DNA from: Streptomyces sp. MST-110588
GTDB taxonomy: Bacteria; Actinomycetota; Actinomycetes; Streptomycetales; Streptomycetaceae
Length of the DNA stretch: 64,000 nt
Assembly (NCBI RefSeq): GCF_022695595.1
Contig: NZ_CP074380.1
Coordinates: 6,593,501 to 6,657,500 of the forward strand
Direction of reading: 5' to 3'
Both the position numbers and the translations under genes were made by a program. The notes beneath the pieces are model-generated. The model was not told where the DNA came from. It ran no database searches and saw only the letters and a program-made list of their open reading frames with translations. Shown in pieces: positions 60,487 to 64,000 of the stretch; within the stretch, counting starts at the first letter, position 1, and each line of letters opens with the position of its first letter.

Positions 60487-61254
60487 ATGACCTTCTGGGA
60501 AGCTGTCGCCGTCTTCGCCGCGGGGATCGGTGCCGGAACGATCAACACCGTCGTCGGCAGCGGCACCCTCATCACCTTCCCCGTCCTGCTGAGCATCGGC
60601 CTGCCGCCCGTCACGGCGAACGTCTCCAACACTCTCGGGCTGGTGCCCGGCTCGGCGAGCGGCGTCCTGGGATACCGCCACGAACTGCGCGGCCGGCGCC
60701 GCCGCGTGCTGCGCTTCGGCGCCACGGCCCTGATCGGCGGCCTGACCGGCGCCGTACTCCTGCTGACCCTGCCCCCGGGCGCCTTCCACGCGATCGTCCC
60801 CGTCCTGATCGTGCTGGCCCTGATCCTGGTCGTCCTTCAGCCCAGGCTCTCCGCCGCGATCCGCGCCCGCCGCGAGCACACCGGCAGCACCGCCCACCCG
60901 GACGGCGGCCTCGTCCTGCTGACGGGCCTGCTGCTGGCGAGCGTGTACGGCGGCTACTTCGGCGCCGCCCAAGGGGTGCTGTACATCTCCCTGATGGGCC
61001 TGCTGCTGGATGACGACCTCCAGCGCCTCAACGCCCTCAAGAACCTCCTCGCGCTGCTCGTCAACGGCGTCGCGGCGGTCTTCTTCCTCTTCGTCGCCGA
61101 CTTCCACTGGCCCGCCGTCCTCCTGATCGCCGCCGGCTCCGCCCTCGGCGGACTCATCGGCGCCACGGTCGGCCGCCGGCTGCCGCCCCGAGCGCTGCGC
61201 GCCGTCATCGTCCTCGTGGGCATCGCGGCGATCGTCCGCCTGCTCCTGGACTGA
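60487..61254 (+). CDS. TauE/SafE-family (sulfite exporter) membrane permease
   Basis: 255 residues with about seven to eight transmembrane helices in two repeats. The family motif AAGIGAGTINTVVGSGTLITF (first repeat, about 12-30) and LLASVYGGYFGAAQGVLYI (second repeat, about 145-163) are clear. TauE/SafE proteins export small sulfonates, sulfite or other anions. ATG 60487 follows GAGGGAG at 6 nt. It is a single gene. Confidence 0.92.
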   Translation: MTFWEAVAVFAAGIGAGTINTVVGSGTLITFPVLLSIGLPPVTANVSNTLGLVPGSASGVLGYRHELRGRRRRVLRFGATALIGGLTGAVLLLTLPPGAFHAIVPVLIVLALILVVLQPRLSAAIRARREHTGSTAHPDGGLVLLTGLLLASVYGGYFGAAQGVLYISLMGLLLDDDLQRLNALKNLLALLVNGVAAVFFLFVADFHWPAVLLIAAGSALGGLIGATVGRRLPPRALRAVIVLVGIAAIVRLLLD

Positions 61255-61405
61255 CCATCCGCGCTCGGACTGACCGTTCGCGTTCGGGGCCGACCGCCCG
61301 GGCCCGGCCGCAGGACCGCCCGTGCCCGGCCGCATGACCGCCGGGCACGGGCAGCGCGAGCCGGTACCGCCCGGAGATGAAGAACCGGCCGCTCGGCGGG
61401 CGGAA

Positions 61406-61909
61406 TCAGGCCGAGGCGCCCAGCCAGTCCGGCAGCTCCTCCCGTACGGACCCGGCGAGCGCCGCCACCAGCGCGTCCGCGGGAGTCGGCTCGAACGGCC
61501 GGCGCAGCAGCCGCATCCCCGCCTGCTCGGGCGTACGGTCCGCCTTGCGGTGATTGTCCTCGACGCAGGAGGCGACCGTGTTGAGCCAGGTGTCCCCGTC
61601 CCCGTGCGAGCGCGGCACGATGTGGTCCACGGTCGTCGCCCGCCGGCCGCAGTACGCGCACCGGTGCTGGTCCCGTACGAGCACACCGCGGCGCGACCAC
61701 GGCGCCCGTCTTCGGAACGGCACCCGTACGTATCTGCTGAGCCGGATCACTTGAGGCACCGGGACGTCCACCGACGCGGCACGGACGCGCAGCCCGGGAT
61801 GGGCCTGTTCGACCACGGCCTTGTCCTGCATCACCAGCACCACCGCACGCCGCAGCGACACCGTCGCCAGCGGCTCGAAGCTGGCATTGAGGACCAATGT
61901 CTCACGCAT
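61406..61909 (-). CDS. HNH endonuclease-family protein
   Basis: 167 residues. The N-terminal TLVLNASFEPLATVSLRRAV precedes an HNH domain with zinc CxxC in DQHRCAYCGRRA (about 83), HNH His in VDHIVPRSHGDGDTWLN (about 96) and NHRKADRTPEQAGMRLL (about 122). This small actinobacterial HNH family is widespread and chromosomal, not tied to mobile elements; its DNA target is unknown. ATG 61909 has GGGAGG 7 nt upstream. Confidence 0.9.
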   Translation of the reverse strand: MRETLVLNASFEPLATVSLRRAVVLVMQDKAVVEQAHPGLRVRAASVDVPVPQVIRLSRYVRVPFRRRAPWSRRGVLVRDQHRCAYCGRRATTVDHIVPRSHGDGDTWLNTVASCVEDNHRKADRTPEQAGMRLLRRPFEPTPADALVAALAGSVREELPDWLGASA

Positions 61910-62103
61910 CCCGTCCACCTCCCGGACCCTGTTCGCCCCACGGCGAAGTGGCTCCACTGTGCAGGGGGAGAGATCCCCTGGACAACGCAATTTCCGCACG
62001 CCAGAAGGGAGATGAGGGGTTACGGGGGGATGGACGCAAGGTGCCCGGGACGGCCGGCGGGGAGGGACGGGACCGAGAGGGCGGCAGGGCGGCAGGGCGG
62101 TAA

Positions 62104-62139
62104 AGCGCCGAAGGCCGTCCGCGGCCGGCCTTCGGCGCT
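62104..62139. terminator. Perfect 14-bp hairpin
   Basis: Arms AGCGCCGAAGGCCG (62104-62117) and CGGCCTTCGGCGCT (62126-62139), loop 8 nt. It lies about 200 bp from the HNH start, so it is not the terminator of an annotated gene. Confidence 0.7.
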
Positions 62140-62148
62140 GGTACGCAC

Positions 62149-62191
62149 GTTCCGGGCTCCCGCCCCCGTGTGTCACCCGGGAGCCCGGAAC
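62149..62191. terminator. Second perfect 14-bp hairpin
   Basis: Arms GTTCCGGGCTCCCG (62149-62162) and CGGGAGCCCGGAAC (62178-62191), loop 15 nt, just after the previous hairpin. Confidence 0.7.
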
Positions 62192-62431
62192 ATATGACAG
62201 CCGGCGCGGACGTCCGACACGAGTGCGGACTCCGGCGGGCGGAGGGCGACACACCTGCGCCCCGCCGCCCCCGCCGCTGCGGTGCCGGCTGCCCGACGGC
62301 CTGTGCGAGCCGTCAGCCATCCACCACTGTGGGATCGGGAGCGCCGGGGCGCAACGGATTTATTCGGCCGGGAGCCCGAGTTCTGAAGACCTCCAGGGCC
62401 GAACCTCAGGGCGAAGAATCCCAGGCCGCAC

Positions 62432-62971
62432 TCAGCTCTCGGCGGGCACCTCGTACTCACCGATCAGCGTGGCCCGGCCGATGGTGTGGAAGCGCAGGTT
62501 GAAGCCCACCACGGCGGGCGTGGCGTCGGCGTCGGGGCCGAGCTTCTCCTGATCCACCGCGTACACCGTGAAGACGTAGCGGTGCGGGCCGTCCCCGGGC
62601 GGCGGTGCCGCGCCACCGAAGTCGCGCGTCCCGTAGTCGTTCCGTACGTGTACGGCGCCCTCGGGAAGCCCCTTCATGTCACCCGACCCGGCACCGGCCG
62701 GCAGTTCGGTCACCGACGCGGGGATGTCGATGACCGACCAGTGCCAGAAACCGCTGCCGGTCGGCGCGTCCGGGTCGTAGCAGGTGACGGCGTAGCTCCT
62801 GGTGCCCTCCGGGGCGCCCGACCAGCGCAGGTGCGGCGAGGTGTTCCCCTCGGAGTGGACCTGCGCCGCCTTCAGCGTCCCGCCCGGCGCCACGTCGTCG
62901 CTCTCGACCGTGAACTCCGGCACCGGCGGATGGAAATCGTGCGGGAGCGGCCGTCGCTTCGCTTCGGACAC
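62432..62971 (-). CDS. YbhB/YbcL-type phosphatidylethanolamine-binding protein (PEBP)
   Basis: 179 residues. PEBP motifs are GNTSPHLRWSGAPEGTRSYA (about 40-60), YDPDAPTGSGFWHWSVIDIP (about 65-84) and GPHRYVFTVYAVDQEKL (about 130), forming the small-anion pocket. There is no signal peptide, so it is cytosolic. GTG 62971 has GGAGG 7 nt upstream. It lies 56 bp downstream of spo0M on the same strand and may be co-transcribed. Confidence 0.93.
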   Translation of the reverse strand: MSEAKRRPLPHDFHPPVPEFTVESDDVAPGGTLKAAQVHSEGNTSPHLRWSGAPEGTRSYAVTCYDPDAPTGSGFWHWSVIDIPASVTELPAGAGSGDMKGLPEGAVHVRNDYGTRDFGGAAPPPGDGPHRYVFTVYAVDQEKLGPDADATPAVVGFNLRFHTIGRATLIGEYEVPAES

Positions 62972-63027
62972 CTCGACACCTCCTGGGTCGCGTACTGACA
63001 CCTGTCCGGCCAGGTTATGACACGGCC

Positions 63028-63810
63028 TCAGAGCCAGTTGCGCTTGCCGCCGACCTCGGCCAGCCACTGATGGATGTACGCCGACCAGTCCGTCGACTCG
63101 AAGTCGTGCAGACCGACCGTGAACGAGCGGTAGGAGTCCGACCCCTCGGTGAACAGACCCGGCTTCTTGTCCATCTCCAGCACCACGTCCATCTCGCGGT
63201 CGTCCGCCACGAAGGACAGCTCCACCTGGTTCAGGCCGCGGTACTGCTGCGGCGCGAAGAATTCGATCTCCTGGTAGAAGGGCAACTGCTGCCGGGTCCC
63301 CCGGATGTGCCCCTGCTCCAGATCGGCGCTCTTGAAACGGAAACCCAGACGGCCGAACGCGTCGAGGATCGCCTGCTGCGCCGGGATCGGGTGCACATGC
63401 ACCGGGTCCAGGTCGCCGGAATCCACCGCACGGGCGATCTCCAGCTCCGTGGTCACCCCCACGTCCATGCCGTGCAGATGCTGCCCGAGGAACATCGTGA
63501 TCGGCGTCTCCCAGGGGATCTCCAGGCCGAACGGCACCGTGTGCACCGCACCGGCCTGCACCTCGAAGGCACCGCCCAGCCGCAGCTTGGTGAACTGCAC
63601 GTCCCGCTTGTACTCGTGGTCGCCGCTCTCGACCTCGACGCGGGCCTGGAGCCCGACCGACAGCCCCTCGATCTGCTGGGCCACCGAGCCGCCCTGGATC
63701 CGTACCTCGCCCTGCACGATGCCGCCGGGCACGACGTTCTCCTCGAAGAGCACCGTTTCCACCGACGCGCCTCCGGCCCCCAAGCTCGCCAGCAGCTTCT
63801 TGAATCCCAT
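63028..63810 (-). CDS. spo0M: Spo0M sporulation-control protein homologue
   Basis: 260 residues. An arrestin-like beta-sandwich pair starts GFKKLLASLGAGGASVETVL and contains VPGGIVQGEVRIQGGSVAQQ (about 26-45), PFGLEIPWETPITMFLGQHL (about 93-112) and FFAPQQYRGLNQVELSFVAD (about 188-207). These are typical of Spo0M, which influences sporulation and cell-envelope events. ATG 63810 is chosen because GGAGG is then 6 nt away, whereas it directly abuts ATG 63816. Confidence 0.92.
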   Translation of the reverse strand: MGFKKLLASLGAGGASVETVLFEENVVPGGIVQGEVRIQGGSVAQQIEGLSVGLQARVEVESGDHEYKRDVQFTKLRLGGAFEVQAGAVHTVPFGLEIPWETPITMFLGQHLHGMDVGVTTELEIARAVDSGDLDPVHVHPIPAQQAILDAFGRLGFRFKSADLEQGHIRGTRQQLPFYQEIEFFAPQQYRGLNQVELSFVADDREMDVVLEMDKKPGLFTEGSDSYRSFTVGLHDFESTDWSAYIHQWLAEVGGKRNWL

Positions 63811-64000
63811 GCTCATCCTCCCCAGACCTACGCCTGAATCTCTTGTGCCTCATGTGTACGGCGTGTACCTCGTGCACCGTGGTGTGGCCCGGCCGTGTCC
63901 GGCGTGCGCCGACCCCTACCAACGCCGGAGTCCGGGAGCCGGTTCCACGGGCCGGTGCCGTGCGCCGGTTGTCCGCGCCGGTTCCGCGCACCTCACCTTC
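63811..64000. other. Upstream region of spo0M at the window end
   Basis: No gene is supported. It holds the spo0M ribosome site and presumably its promoter; a TGTACG-rich stretch lies at 63850-63875. Confidence 0.5.

Larger units (their letters stand above)
61910..62431. other. Gene-free region with two strong hairpins
   Basis: About 520 bp between the HNH start and the PEBP gene end. Two perfect 14-bp hairpins (separate entries) lie 9 bp apart. The remainder (62192-62431) is moderately GC-rich and has no plausible ORF or tRNA. A small RNA is possible. Confidence 0.5.

Noticed and set aside
62192..62431. tRNA or other structured RNA gene
   Set aside because: No T-loop consensus, no cloverleaf and no CCA-adjacent acceptor stem could be found; only the two upstream hairpins are convincing.

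Overview
The window is typical Streptomyces chromosome. GC content is very high with strong third-position GC bias, and many genes start at GTG or lack a leader. The content includes chaplins, the small nucleoid protein Gbn, a Spo0M homologue and an Asp23 cassette. From memory, the gene order follows the conserved core of S. coelicolor read backwards, from about SCO1840 (ABC-F, gbn = SCO1839) through fabG/fabI to chpE (SCO1800). I see no tRNA, rRNA, insertion sequence, prophage, attachment site or CRISPR array, so this is core chromosome rather than an island.

Layout. 1-5.7 kb: a 5'-truncated helical protein, a VOC protein, a translational ABC-F ATPase behind a tiny leaderless ORF, gbn, and an enoyl-CoA hydratase. 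5-8.6 kb: an envelope-stress (Asp23/Gls24) cassette with a divergent partner. 8.6-16.4 kb: an ArsR-type regulator with a divergent erythromycin-esterase-like gene, GNAT, SDR, a GH15 trehalase-like enzyme, SURF1, a Cys-rich miniprotein and a DEDDh exonuclease. 16.6-22.2 kb: a TetR regulator facing a four-gene operon (acetoacetate decarboxylase family, SDR, two amidohydrolases). 22-31 kb: peptidase E-like, sterol desaturase, YhhN, a secreted subtilisin, DUF485-ActP and moaA. 31-38.4 kb: DUF3099, GlsB, tyrS, pmbA/tldD and fabG-fabI. 38.5-46.3 kb: a broken secreted protein, GntR, a CynX-type MFS transporter with its small partner, sixA, serB and a streptophobe membrane protein. 46.5-53.2 kb: an FHA-FHA-ABC exporter, a transglycosylase, a nitroreductase, QueA-like and SDR. 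53.4-64 kb: a NarL-type two-component pair, two chaplins, an ABC ATPase, NfeD-SPFH, TauE, HNH, a PEBP protein and Spo0M.

Two things cut across the window. First, at least nine single-base deletions, nearly all in G or C runs, break otherwise intact genes: amaP, the erythromycin-esterase homologue, DUF3099, the tldD 5' end, a secreted protein, the MFS gene (three times) and streptophobe. All have the same sign, which points to homopolymer undercalling in the assembly rather than gene decay. Second, short in-frame coding minisatellites recur. Four of them have a 15-bp period and encode pentapeptides, and related 14-18-bp arrays lie between genes.

The most interesting biology is the Asp23 cassette, in which six Asp23-like modules appear to be spread over five genes. 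Also notable are a GATC cluster that suggests gbn autoregulation, and the uncharacterised TetR-controlled decarboxylase/SDR/amidohydrolase operon with a clean operator.
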